64,000 nt of DNA from an uncultured bacterium (lineage in GTDB: Bacteria; Planctomycetota; UBA1135; GCA-002686595): assembly GCA_937910685.1 (NCBI GenBank), contig CALEMP010000157.1:1-64000 (forward strand), in the 5' to 3' direction. A model generated the notes under the pieces. The model was given only the letters and a program-made list of their open reading frames with translations, did not search any database and had not been told where the DNA came from. Each line of letters starts with the position of its first letter. Within the stretch, counting starts at the first letter, position 1. A program made the position numbers and the translations under genes. Below, piece by piece: positions 37,728 to 46,626 of this stretch.

Positions 37728-38194
37728 CGAGTCAGGCTGGCGGCGATGCGCTTGCGCACGGCGCTGGTCACGTCAGTGATCTCGGAACCATCCCGACGTT
37801 TGATTTGCTTCCAAATCGAACAGTGTCCACTGACCGTGAGCTCCTCTTTGCAGGCATCGAGAACGCGCTTGCGTGCTGCCGCCATGAGGCGTGCCCCTTC
37901 GGCACTTGAGGGCGCGATTTTCTCTGCACGTATTTTGCTGATCTCGGGGGTGATCTCCAGCAAGGCACCATAGTCAACCCGAGCCGGGTCGGACAACTGC
38001 CGGGCTTCGCTGAGTCCGCACAGGTTGGCGTTGGCCTTGAACGAGAACGCCGACCCACGGCCATCATCAGCAACAGGGTTCGCCCCGAGCATCCCCATCA
38101 GCAACAAGCCGAGGCAGACAGCGAAAAGAGCGCGCAAGGGCTCGATCGTGGATGCTTGGCTGGGGGCTTGGATGGTAGATGTGGGGGGTTGCAT
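37724..38194 (-). CDS. Secreted hypothetical protein
   Basis: 156 residues converging on dctP with a four-base 3' overlap. A hydrophobic segment (ALFAVCLGLLLMGMLGANPVA, about residues 22-42) is a probable signal peptide with a long, Ser/Thr/Pro-rich start, or an anchor. The rest is charged: a helical middle (ITPEISKIRAEKIAPSS) and a C-terminal SGHCSIWKQIKRRDG segment with a second cysteine (ANANLCGL) that could pair with it. Family not recognised. Confidence 0.6.
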   Translation of the reverse strand: MQPPTSTIQAPSQASTIEPLRALFAVCLGLLLMGMLGANPVADDGRGSAFSFKANANLCGLSEARQLSDPARVDYGALLEITPEISKIRAEKIAPSSAEGARLMAAARKRVLDACKEELTVSGHCSIWKQIKRRDGSEITDVTSAVRKRIAASLTR

Positions 38195-38472
38195 GATTCT
38201 CTTCGGTAGGTGGTCTGGTGTGCGTCATTGGCAAGGCTGTAATCAAATCTGGATTCCCATTCTTGGGGTTAGGACCTGTTGACAGCCAAACGGTTGACAT
38301 TCGTGTGTGTTCAGGGAAAGGTACGGGCGGCGGCGGTTCGGGGTTCAGTTGATTCTTTGTTGGGGCACCCCGTCGTGCCGCTTCAGGGTTTCCCTTAGCA
38401 CCCATTCCTGCGTTGGCGGCGCTCCAGCGGACAAGAAGTTGTCAAATAAGCCAACTTCGTGTGGGAAGCCGC
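38195..38472. other. Intergenic region upstream of the secreted hypothetical gene
   Basis: 278 bases without a gene. On the plus strand two TTGACA hexamers occur ten bases apart (near 38279 and 38295), but no plus-strand gene or -10 follows them. Confidence 0.3.
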
Positions 38473-40875
38473 CTAGGGGCAGAAGGTGATCTCGAGGGCG
38501 TCGGACAGGTTTGAACCTGGCGGACCCGAGGCTGAATCCCGGTACCAGAGCTGGAAACCCCAAGTGGACCCCACCTGGATTTGCGCTCCGGTGAGGGGCG
38601 GCTGGCCAATATCCAAAGCAAAGGACGCGAAGCCGCTGTTGTCGGTTTGGATTACCCCATAGCGAGCAAAGCTGTGAGCCATGCACAGCCACCCAGACCC
38701 CAAGGGGTTTTGAGCCCGGTCTTGCCCCTGGAAAAAGAGGGCAAACTGATTTTGCGGAGCACCCTGGGTTTCGAGGACCAAGTCATTGCTCGACACGCTG
38801 ATCGATCCCGAGTGGCTCATGTGGGCGCCGGCCCCCACGGAATTCGGTGCGCTCACGCAATAGATCTCGGTGGAGCAACTTGCGGGAAAGTCATAGAGCA
38901 GATCAATCGTGGCCAGGGACGAGGTTCCGTTGGAGTTCGTCACTCGAAAGGTCAGGCTATCGCTACCGCTTGCACTGGAGTCTGGCCTAAAAGTCTGCCA
39001 GGCGGCGGAAGTGTTCGAGAGGCGCGTGGCTTGGGCAAGTTCGCTCACCACTTGCCAGCTGGCGCTACTTGGGTCTTGATCCATGTCTCCCGGAAGTTCC
39101 AACAGGAATGGCGCATTAGAAGTGATCGTGCGTGAATAGGAAATTGCCGTGGGCGCTGCTTGTCCCGCACCCGAAGACTGGTCGGTGATGTTCAAGACCA
39201 TCGGCGTGTCCAACAGGGTTTCCCCGTTGGGGAAGTGGACCTCTACCTGAACCTGGGCCGGTCCAGCCCCCAGCATGTGTCCATGGACCTTAAGCGAACC
39301 CGTCAGGCCGGGGTCTTGGGCGACCACCCGATCCAGGTGGCGTAGAACCACTCGGTCCGGTGCGCTCGGGCCCCAGGATCCCCACTGCACATCGAATTCT
39401 GTGTCCAAGTCACCGGCGGGAATGGGGATCAAGGTGAGCACGCCATTGGGCAGGTTGTTCACGATGATCTCTGCCTTCCAGCGTCCCCGCGCCCGTTGGA
39501 GGTGGGCGGTTTCAGCAATGACCCGTAACTCGTGCCAGCCATCGTCAAGCAAAGTGGTGTCTAGCTGGAAAGTCGTGCCTAAGGGGCCCGCGTCCACCAT
39601 GACTCCATCCACATGGAGCTCCAAGCCGTCTATACCGTCTGCTGGATCCCATGAACTAGCGCTGGGAGTCAGGTTCAAGGTGCCGCTGACCACGCCGGGA
39701 ACAAACCCGGGCACGTCCACGCTTGGGGTCTCTTCGTAGGCGCGGGTCAGGGGGTCGCCGAGGAGCAGGTTTTGGAATGGTTCATAGGCCACGCTGCGGA
39801 ACCAGGCTTCGCCCAGGGTCAGTCCCTTTCGGTAAGCCACATGCAGCCGTGCGTGGGGGAACTTGCCCGCATAGTTGCAGGGTTCTTCCACTGCGCCCGC
39901 GGTTGCACTGGCCCCGGCGCTGATCCAAAGGCTCATCTTGCTTTGGGATGAGGTCCCAAAATGTCCCGCGTAACTGGTCAGGTGATCGCCAAAGGAACCG
40001 GGCAGCATGCTAAATCCGCCGCCCGCAATATCTGCGCTGGCGATGCCGGTCATGACGCCCATGCAGTCGAAATTTCCAAGGGGCAGAACCGCTTGCAGGT
40101 GTTGGGCCTGACCGCCAGCGCCGATCAGGCGCGTGACCGCTTCGGGATAGGCACCGTCTCGCGGGCCGCTGCGCGCAGCATCCGTGGTCTCCATGTAATA
40201 GACCGTGCCGGATGGATGGCTGCCGTCCGCGCCAGCGCTGCGCTGAATCATGTCAATCACTTCGCTGAGTGTGTTGCCATTGGCGCCGGTGTATCCCAGG
40301 AGACTCGAGATAAAGTACCTCCTCGCGTTTTGGTTGCCAGAGGGCTGGCCGCCAAACCAGGTGGTGACGGAATCAAAACCGGGAGCTGCCCACCCCGTTC
40401 GCGAGTATCCATTGCTGCGGGAAAGGGGCAGATTACCCAGCAGGATTTGCTCGCGATCTCGTGCCAGAATATAGGGGGCCGTGATCGAGAAGTGATTGAT
40501 GGGCGCGCAGGAATCGTTCACCAAGCCTGCGGCAGCTGTGCGGTACATGGAACCGGGCGCGAGCACCACAAAGTCGATCTGTTCATCAAGGCCCCTTTGC
40601 CGTAGCTCGCCGAGGAACCCTTCGATCTGCACCCCGGCGGTGGTGGCGTATTGGCTGGACACGGGCGTTTGCATCAGGAAATGCCCAGTGGGAATATCCC
40701 TTGCCGCGCGATAGTGATTGGCCGCGGTCAGAGCGTCGTGTTGGGTTGGGTCAACAACTACCAAAACATCCTCTTCGCCGCCGCCCCATGTCAGGGGGCT
40801 TGCGATGAGGATTGGGCAGATCATCACTGCCGAGATCAGGATGCCCAGAACTCGGGTTGAATGGCGGAAACGCAT
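38473..40875 (-). CDS. TIGR03790-type secreted protein
   Basis: 800 residues from the Met of MRFRHSTRVLG, which starts a signal peptide (VLGILISAVMICPILIAS). The N-terminal half has the pattern of the TIGR03790 family: VLVVVDPTQHDALTAANHYRAARDIP, then GVQIEGFLGELRQRGLDEQIDFVVLAPG and AGASATAGAVEEPCNY. The middle (about residues 400-640) is beta sandwich-like. The last 120 residues are a C-terminal domain typical of large planctomycete secreted proteins (AGAHMSHSGSISV, NQFALFFQGQDRA, STWGFQLWYRD and a final ITFCP). Function unknown; surface location is likely. Confidence 0.85.
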   Translation of the reverse strand: MRFRHSTRVLGILISAVMICPILIASPLTWGGGEEDVLVVVDPTQHDALTAANHYRAARDIPTGHFLMQTPVSSQYATTAGVQIEGFLGELRQRGLDEQIDFVVLAPGSMYRTAAAGLVNDSCAPINHFSITAPYILARDREQILLGNLPLSRSNGYSRTGWAAPGFDSVTTWFGGQPSGNQNARRYFISSLLGYTGANGNTLSEVIDMIQRSAGADGSHPSGTVYYMETTDAARSGPRDGAYPEAVTRLIGAGGQAQHLQAVLPLGNFDCMGVMTGIASADIAGGGFSMLPGSFGDHLTSYAGHFGTSSQSKMSLWISAGASATAGAVEEPCNYAGKFPHARLHVAYRKGLTLGEAWFRSVAYEPFQNLLLGDPLTRAYEETPSVDVPGFVPGVVSGTLNLTPSASSWDPADGIDGLELHVDGVMVDAGPLGTTFQLDTTLLDDGWHELRVIAETAHLQRARGRWKAEIIVNNLPNGVLTLIPIPAGDLDTEFDVQWGSWGPSAPDRVVLRHLDRVVAQDPGLTGSLKVHGHMLGAGPAQVQVEVHFPNGETLLDTPMVLNITDQSSGAGQAAPTAISYSRTITSNAPFLLELPGDMDQDPSSASWQVVSELAQATRLSNTSAAWQTFRPDSSASGSDSLTFRVTNSNGTSSLATIDLLYDFPASCSTEIYCVSAPNSVGAGAHMSHSGSISVSSNDLVLETQGAPQNQFALFFQGQDRAQNPLGSGWLCMAHSFARYGVIQTDNSGFASFALDIGQPPLTGAQIQVGSTWGFQLWYRDSASGPPGSNLSDALEITFCP

Positions 40876-40884
40876 ATAAACCCT

Positions 40885-40890
40885 ATTGTA
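40885..40890 (-). promoter_or_regulatory. -10-like TACAAT nine bases before the TIGR03790 gene
   Basis: TACAAT nine bases before ATG 40875 on the minus strand. If used, the leader would be two or three bases at most. This favours the ATG at 40875 over the in-frame GTG at 40893. Confidence 0.45.
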
Positions 40891-40951
40891 CACCGCTTCA
40901 AAAGAGGCAGCGGGAAAAACCGTCTTGGCGTTCTGAGCCCTTAGGCAGGCT

Positions 40952-42304
40952 TTAGCGCCAAGCGAGGCATAGGCGCGAAGCGCGAGCGGCCTGCTCTGGG
41001 CTCAGGGTCTTGCGCAATTTTGCGAGGGCTGAACTTGCCCCCTCGTGCCTAGCGTTGGCTGCGAGCTCGAACCACATTGCCGCTTGGACCGGATCAGGGC
41101 CTGGGAAACCGCGACCATCGCGCAGTAGAAGGGCGAGGTTGAAGCGGCCTTGGTGAAAGCGCTGGTCGGCGGCTTTGCGAAAAAGGCGTGCTGCGGCCAC
41201 GTCGTTTTGCTCGCAACCACGGCCCCGGCTCAGCATCCAACCCAGGTGATCCTGGGCCGGGGCATAGTCCTTGTCCGCCGCCTGTTGGAACCAGTGCACT
41301 GCCGTTGTGTCATTCGCCTCAACCCCTCGGCCCTCGCGGTAGCGCGTCCCCATCCGGATCAACGCCTCAAGGGATCCTCCTGCCGCCGCCCGGCGATCAA
41401 AGGTGAGAGAGTCCTCATCCTTGGCCTGTTCAAACGCGCGCTTTTCTTGTTCGTGGGCTTGGTATGCCTTGTTCATGGGGGCGGGCCATGCAAATGTCGG
41501 GGCTAATGCCGGATTCCAAGTCTTGAGATGTGGCCGACTCGATGAGGGCTTTTCGAATCGCCAAGGGTCGGCTCCGAAAACTTCGACACACAGGGCAAAT
41601 AATGGAGGGTCGTGTTCTTCCAGCTCCCCGGGGGTGTCCACGGGCCCGTGCTGGTCATCATCAGAGCGGTTGGTATGAAAGAAACTCTGCACGCCCTCGG
41701 CCCAATACTCAAACCGATTGGTGGCGGCGTAAGTGCTCTTCCAGCGCCCTTTTGTCATGGCCTCTTGGTAACTGGCCGCGAGCCGCCCATCAAAGCTAGG
41801 GTCCACTTGATTGAGACCCATCTGGTGAATCGCATGGGCGAACTCATGGATCAAGATGTTCTCGGTGGAGTAGGGGTCGCCGGGGAAGGCCAAGAGGTTC
41901 TCCTCGCCACAACTCACGCTGGGTCGGCGGGGTGTAGCACCCAGCCCCCGGGCACGACGGTCCCAATAGCGCGCGGGATAAAGACTCGAATGCTCGGGTA
42001 CATCGGTGGTCCACTCATCACAGGCCATGATCGTGAAGCGCACCTTTTGATCTGCCATGGACTTAAAAATGTCCGGACGCTTACCGATCATCTTGACCAT
42101 CAGCCAGCGTGCTTCGAGCAGGGCTTCGTCATGTACCCGCGAAGAGGCCACGATTGGCAAGCCGAAGGCATCGACCCACTTCGCATAAAATCCGGTCAGC
42201 TGGAAAGCTTCACGCAGCTCGGGGCTGGGGGCAGCGACAACCGGTTCGGGATTGTCCAGCAGCGGAATGCAGCAACACAGGCTGAGAAGGGCGGAGTACA
42301 TCAT
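40952..42304 (-). CDS. Zincin-type metallopeptidase with Sel1 repeats, exported
   Basis: 450 residues. A short signal-like start (MMYSALLSLCCCIPLLD) may be a lipobox. A gluzincin-type zinc site HEFAH (about residue 155, in NILIHEFAHAIHQMG) and a downstream third-ligand candidate in EYWAEGVQSFF (about residue 200) mark a metallopeptidase of the anthrax-lethal-factor-like group. Residues about 310-435 are four Sel1 repeats (IRMGTRYREGRGVEANDTTA, DHLGWMLSRGRGCEQNDVAA, FNLALLLRDGRGFPGPDPVQ). The Sel1 part likely binds a partner. It is the last gene of the GAPDH-ArsJ-TRAP run, four bases after DctM. Confidence 0.8.
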   Translation of the reverse strand: MMYSALLSLCCCIPLLDNPEPVVAAPSPELREAFQLTGFYAKWVDAFGLPIVASSRVHDEALLEARWLMVKMIGKRPDIFKSMADQKVRFTIMACDEWTTDVPEHSSLYPARYWDRRARGLGATPRRPSVSCGEENLLAFPGDPYSTENILIHEFAHAIHQMGLNQVDPSFDGRLAASYQEAMTKGRWKSTYAATNRFEYWAEGVQSFFHTNRSDDDQHGPVDTPGELEEHDPPLFALCVEVFGADPWRFEKPSSSRPHLKTWNPALAPTFAWPAPMNKAYQAHEQEKRAFEQAKDEDSLTFDRRAAAGGSLEALIRMGTRYREGRGVEANDTTAVHWFQQAADKDYAPAQDHLGWMLSRGRGCEQNDVAAARLFRKAADQRFHQGRFNLALLLRDGRGFPGPDPVQAAMWFELAANARHEGASSALAKLRKTLSPEQAARASRLCLAWR

Positions 42305-42308
42305 TGGC

Positions 42309-43637
42309 TTAGTCGATCATCGAGGTAACGAGCTCTGGAAATGCAATCACTAACCCTAGGGTCAAAAGCTGCACTCCGATGAAGGGCACAATTCCACGAT
42401 AGATCTGACTTGTGGGGATGGATTTTGGTGTGACGCTGCGCAAGTAAAACAGGGAGAACCCAAAGGGCGGTGTCAGGAACGAGGTCTGCAGGTTCATGGC
42501 CAACATCACTCCAAACCAAACCATGTCGGGCCCTTCCAAGCCCATGGATCTGGCCGCTGGCACGAACAGGGGCAAGACAATGAATGCGATCTCGAAAAAG
42601 TCGATGAAGAACCCGAGAATAAAGACCGTTAGGTTCGCAGCGATCAGCAGTCCGATTAAACCACCGGGAAGGTTCGTCAAGAGATGTTCTATTTCTCGAT
42701 CGCCCCCCAGGCCCCGGAACACCAGGGTGAAGGCTGTCGAGCCGATCAGCAAGAACATCACCATGGTCGATAGGCGCAGGGTCTCTTGGGCGGTGCTGCT
42801 CACCGCAGACCGGCTCATGCGGCCGCGCAGACTAGCCAACACAAAGGCACCCAGCGCCCCAAGGGCTCCAGCTTCCGTCGGCGTGGCGATGCCGGCGAAA
42901 ATCGATCCCAGCACAATGAAGACCAGCATCAGGGGCGGGATCATCACGCGCACGGTTTGCCGAAGCAGTTCGGCCCGACTTGCGGGCCGGTCCTCTTCGG
43001 GGATGGGTGGCGCGCTGGATGGCTTGAAGTGCGCGATGAGCATCACCGTCATGGCCAGCAAGGTAGCGAGCAAGACGCCGGGCAGGAGCGCCCCGCGGAA
43101 AAGGTCGCCAACGCTTTCGCCCATTTGATCCGCCAAGACCACCAGCACAATGGAAGGGGGAATGATTTGGCCCAGTGTTCCCGATGCACAAATGGTTCCT
43201 GTGGCAAGGGTCGGCGCATACCCGTAGCGCAGCATGATCGGCAGGGAGATCAAGCCCATCGAGACCACGGATGCACCCACGACGCCCGTGGCTGCTGCCA
43301 GTAGGGAGCCCACCAGCACAACGGATAGGGCAAGGCCCCCGGGTCGGCGCCCAAAGAGTTGGGCCATGGTGCGCAAGAGATCCTCCGCCAAGCCGCTGCG
43401 TTGCAGGAGGGTGCCCATGAAGATGAAAAAGGGCACCGCCAACAACACCTGGTTGGACATGACCCCGAATAAGCGCTCCGGGAACAGTTCCAAATATGCC
43501 GCGGGGAAGAAGCCGCAGTGAATGCCTAAGCCCCCGAAGATTACCGCCGCGCCGCCCAAGGAGAAGGCCACGGGATAACCCAAGAAGATCAACGCAAAGG
43601 TTGCCACAAAGAGCACGAGCCAAAGCCACTCAAGCAT
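42309..43637 (-). CDS. dctM: TRAP transporter large membrane subunit DctM
   Basis: 442 residues, about 11-12 membrane helices. Family signatures are GYPVAFSLGGAAVIFGGLG, FFIFMGTLLQRSGLAEDLL, GVVGASVVSMGLISLPIMLRYGY and ASGTLGQIIPPSIVLVVLAD, with GIATPTEAGALGALGA in the second half. It forms the sodium-driven transport channel with DctQ. The Met used here overlaps the end of dctQ by eight bases, as usual; an upstream Met six residues earlier is possible. The C-terminal helix ends close to the peptidase gene. Confidence 0.94.
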   Translation of the reverse strand: MLEWLWLVLFVATFALIFLGYPVAFSLGGAAVIFGGLGIHCGFFPAAYLELFPERLFGVMSNQVLLAVPFFIFMGTLLQRSGLAEDLLRTMAQLFGRRPGGLALSVVLVGSLLAAATGVVGASVVSMGLISLPIMLRYGYAPTLATGTICASGTLGQIIPPSIVLVVLADQMGESVGDLFRGALLPGVLLATLLAMTVMLIAHFKPSSAPPIPEEDRPASRAELLRQTVRVMIPPLMLVFIVLGSIFAGIATPTEAGALGALGAFVLASLRGRMSRSAVSSTAQETLRLSTMVMFLLIGSTAFTLVFRGLGGDREIEHLLTNLPGGLIGLLIAANLTVFILGFFIDFFEIAFIVLPLFVPAARSMGLEGPDMVWFGVMLAMNLQTSFLTPPFGFSLFYLRSVTPKSIPTSQIYRGIVPFIGVQLLTLGLVIAFPELVTSMID

Positions 43638-44190
43638 CTTGCGGGCCCTCCTCAATCATCGGTATGGCCCCGGGTATTCCGCGCAAGGCAGCTATCCGGC
43701 GTAGAACCTCGGAGATTGCCTGCAACAGAAGCAGTCCAAAGGCAATGGGAACCACCAATTTTAAAGGCCAACGGGCAAGCCCACCCGGGTCTGGGGAGAC
43801 CTCCATGGTGCTTACGCTGTCCACCACGAACTCATACGAGGTGATCAGGGCGAACAGGCAGAAGGGGATCAACAAGACGAGGCCGCCAACTAGATCGACA
43901 ATCAATCTTGTGCGCTCACTGCAGCGTTCCAGCCACACATCCACTCGCACATGACCACCCCGCCGCAGGGCGTGGGGCGCACCCAGCAGGAAAACCAAAC
44001 TGAACAAATACCACTGGGCTTCAAGCCAAGCATTGGAGGAAAGACTCGTGCCCGTTGCCTTGCCCAGGTAACGGGCAATCGCATTGCCCGCAGCGATCAA
44101 CACCATCAGCACGGTCAACCAAGCTGCTCCGCGCGCCACCCGGCGGTTGAAGTTGTCGATCAAGTCGCAGATGTCCAAGGTCTTTTTCAT
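43630..44190 (-). CDS. dctQ: TRAP transporter small membrane subunit DctQ
   Basis: 186 residues with four membrane helices: LTVLMVLIAAGNAIARYL, WYLFSLVFLLGAPHALRRGG, LVGGLVLLIPFCLFALITSY and VVPIAFGLLLLQAISEVL. GGHVRVDVWLERCS is the usual cytoplasmic/loop motif after helix 2. It lies seven bases after the ArsJ gene on the same strand and overlaps DctM, so the four genes are probably one transcript. Confidence 0.93.
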   Translation of the reverse strand: MKKTLDICDLIDNFNRRVARGAAWLTVLMVLIAAGNAIARYLGKATGTSLSSNAWLEAQWYLFSLVFLLGAPHALRRGGHVRVDVWLERCSERTRLIVDLVGGLVLLIPFCLFALITSYEFVVDSVSTMEVSPDPGGLARWPLKLVVPIAFGLLLLQAISEVLRRIAALRGIPGAIPMIEEGPQDA

Positions 44191-44197
44191 GAGCGGA

Positions 44198-45430
44198 TCA
44201 AGTGCTGTCTGTGCGCCGCAAACGGCTGGTAGCCAAGCTGGCTAGGATTACCAATATGGTGGAGGTCATCAAGCAGGCTAACAGCCCGTTCAGTCCAAGT
44301 CCCGCATATTGGAAAACCCAACCGGAGAGAAGCGTTCCCATCAGGCGTCCGAGGGCATTGGCGGCGTAGTAAAAGCCCACGCGCAAGGAAACCTCGTCTT
44401 CTTTCGCGTACTGCACGATCAAGTAGGAGTGGATCGTGCTGCTGGTAGCGAAAATGACTCCGAAAATCGCAAGGGCTACTACCAAGGTCGGGATCGGGGG
44501 CGCACCGAGGTACAGGCTCGCGCTGAGGGCGATCAGGGGCAGGGCCAAGAGTCCGGTCCACTTACCCAAGAGCCGCGGACCGGGGGGTTTAGTGTTGCCC
44601 TTCGAGGCCCCGCCCACCCAATTGGGTGCGCTAACCTGGGCCAGGCCATAGCCGATCACCCAAATCGCCAAAAATGCGCCGATAGCGGTGTGGGACCAAC
44701 CTCCTTCCGTGGCCAGATAAACCGGCAGGGCCACCACAAACCAAGCGTCCCTTGAGCCAAACAAAAACACCCGCGCCGCGCTCAGCCAGTTGATGCGCGG
44801 GTCATTGGAAATCAGGTGCTTGAGTTGAACCTTTGGCTTGGAATGGTTTTGGGCACTAGGCAAGATTAAGGCGGTGGCGATCAAGGCGATCAAGATTCCG
44901 ATGCCTAAGACTGCACAAGCCCATTGGAAACCAAAGTGGGCCAGGAGCAGCGCACCCAAAAAGAAACCCACTCCCTTGAGGGCGTTCTTGGAGCCAGTCA
45001 ATATCGCGACCCAACGCATCAACTTGCCCGCCTCGTCCGCTGGCACCACCATTCGCACATAGCTCTTGGCGCTCATTTTGGTTAGGTCTTTGGCGATACC
45101 GCTGGCGGTTTGAGCGGTGATCAGACTCGAAACCCGAAGCCATGCCCCAGGCCCGGTCAAAATGCCCAAGACCAACGTTTGCAGCCCAAGGCCCGTGAGC
45201 AGGGTGGTGCGCAACCCGAAGCGTGCCCCGATCCAACCGCCACCGAGATTGGTGACGACCCCTGCGGCCTCATAAAAAAGAAACAGGGTGGCAAGCTTGA
45301 TGGGCGACATCCCGCGGCTGTGCAGTTCCAGCAGAATGATCATGCGCAGGGCGCCGTCACTGAGGGTGAATGCCCAATAGGCCGCAGTGACCACAAGGTA
45401 GTCGCGCAGATTGCGGCGGGGCTTGTCCAT
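44198..45430 (-). CDS. arsJ: ArsJ, organoarsenical efflux MFS transporter
   Basis: 410 residues, 12 helices. The whole chain matches ArsJ rather than a generic MFS protein: RDYLVVTAAYWAFTLSDGALR at the start, FLFYEAAGVVTNLGGGWIGAR in helix 2, GIAKDLTKMSAKSYV and WVAILTGSKNALKGVGFFLG around the middle, and INWLSAARVFLFGSRDAWFV in helix 7. ArsJ exports 1-arseno-3-phosphoglycerate, the unstable product made by a dedicated GAPDH from arsenate, which gives net arsenate removal. The GAPDH gene is two bases upstream. No arsR or arsC was seen here. Confidence 0.92.
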   Translation of the reverse strand: MDKPRRNLRDYLVVTAAYWAFTLSDGALRMIILLELHSRGMSPIKLATLFLFYEAAGVVTNLGGGWIGARFGLRTTLLTGLGLQTLVLGILTGPGAWLRVSSLITAQTASGIAKDLTKMSAKSYVRMVVPADEAGKLMRWVAILTGSKNALKGVGFFLGALLLAHFGFQWACAVLGIGILIALIATALILPSAQNHSKPKVQLKHLISNDPRINWLSAARVFLFGSRDAWFVVALPVYLATEGGWSHTAIGAFLAIWVIGYGLAQVSAPNWVGGASKGNTKPPGPRLLGKWTGLLALPLIALSASLYLGAPPIPTLVVALAIFGVIFATSSTIHSYLIVQYAKEDEVSLRVGFYYAANALGRLMGTLLSGWVFQYAGLGLNGLLACLMTSTILVILASLATSRLRRTDST

Positions 45431-45432
45431 GT

Positions 45433-46446
45433 TCAGTTGCTTTCCAAGAATCCGGCCACGCGATCCACAAGCTCAACCATGCGGTTTGCATAGCCCCACT
45501 CGTTGTCATAGAAGGCAAGGACCTTGACCAAGGTGCCGTCGGTCACCCGTGTGGAAAGGGCGTCCACGATGGATGAACGGGGATCCCCCGCATAGTCACA
45601 GGAGACCAGGGGGCGTTGCTCGAAGCCCAGGATTCCTAGCAAGGGGCCCGACTCCGCCGCCGCGCGCAAAAGACCATTGACCTCTTCGATGCTGGTCTTG
45701 CGTTCCATCTCGAAGACGGCATCTACCAGGGAAGCATTCATCACCGGCACCCGTACGGCGATCGAATCGAGCTTGCCCTTGAGCTCCGGCAACACCCGGG
45801 TCACCGCCTGGGCGGAATTGGTGCTGGTGGGGATTAGGTTGACGAGGGCCGAGCGAGCTCGGCGTGGATCCGCCAAGGGCTGATCATGGACGGACTGCGT
45901 ATTGGTGGGGGCGTGCAAGGTTGTCACCATCCCGTGCACGATGCCGAGGCCCTCTTGCAACGTGGCCACGATGGGGGCCAGGGCGTTGGTGGTGCAGGAG
46001 GCAGCGCTCGAGATGGGGGCGGTGGCGAGGCCGGGGTGCTCGTGATTGACCCCCATGACGATCTCCACAACCCCTGGAACCGGGGCTGAAACCACCACCC
46101 TGCGGGCACCCTGGTCTAGGTGGGGCTGGAGCAACTCGGACGTGCGGAACTGCCCGCTGCAATCAATTACGATATCGCAATCGACCTCGGCCCAGGGGAT
46201 TTTGCCTGGGGAGGTTTCCTCGAAGCGACGGATGGGCCGGCCCTTCAGCACAAGGCCCTGGTGATCTCCGTGGCAATCGACATTCCACGTTCCCTGTTGG
46301 GAGTCTTGGGTGGTCAAGAGGGCCAGGGTCTCGTTGGACCCGATGGGTTCGTTGATGGCCACCACTTCGAGGCCTTTCTTGGCATCGAGGGCGCGCAGGG
46401 CAAGGCGCCCCATGCGGCCAAAGCCGTTAATTGTCACACGCATCAT
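45433..46446 (-). CDS. ArsJ-associated glyceraldehyde-3-phosphate dehydrogenase
   Basis: 337 residues. The start at 46446 (MMRVTINGFGRMG) follows AGGAAG by five bases; an earlier Met gives 14 unlikely residues. NAD-binding GFGRMGRLALRA, catalytic cysteine in SAASCTTNALAPIVA, and the C-terminal WGYANRMVELVDR are as in active GAPDH. It has the features of the arsenate-linked group (no separate glycolytic genes nearby, adjacent arsJ). It should use arsenate in place of phosphate to make 1-arseno-3-phosphoglycerate for export. A glycolytic role in addition is possible. Confidence 0.93.
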   Translation of the reverse strand: MMRVTINGFGRMGRLALRALDAKKGLEVVAINEPIGSNETLALLTTQDSQQGTWNVDCHGDHQGLVLKGRPIRRFEETSPGKIPWAEVDCDIVIDCSGQFRTSELLQPHLDQGARRVVVSAPVPGVVEIVMGVNHEHPGLATAPISSAASCTTNALAPIVATLQEGLGIVHGMVTTLHAPTNTQSVHDQPLADPRRARSALVNLIPTSTNSAQAVTRVLPELKGKLDSIAVRVPVMNASLVDAVFEMERKTSIEEVNGLLRAAAESGPLLGILGFEQRPLVSCDYAGDPRSSIVDALSTRVTDGTLVKVLAFYDNEWGYANRMVELVDRVAGFLESN

Positions 46447-46451
46447 GGTTG

Positions 46452-46457
46452 CTTCCT
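46452..46457 (-). promoter_or_regulatory. Shine-Dalgarno AGGAAG of the GAPDH gene
   Basis: AGGAAG with a five-base gap to ATG 46446, one of the few good ribosome-binding sites in the window; it decides between three candidate starts. Confidence 0.7.
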
Positions 46458-46626
46458 GTTCTGGGAGTTGCGATCCTAAGGTCTTCACCCTGGGGTGACT
46501 CCTGCCGACTGAAATTCATGGCAGGTTCTTGCCCCAAAGACCTCCTCTTCTACGGACTCGGTCTGAGCCCACCAGCACACCTCAGGCCCTCCCCAATTGG
46601 TCTAGCCCAGTATTAGTCACTGGTTT

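Noticed and set aside
38279-38300. Two TTGACA hexamers as promoters
   Set aside because: No -10 at a proper distance and no plus-strand gene downstream.
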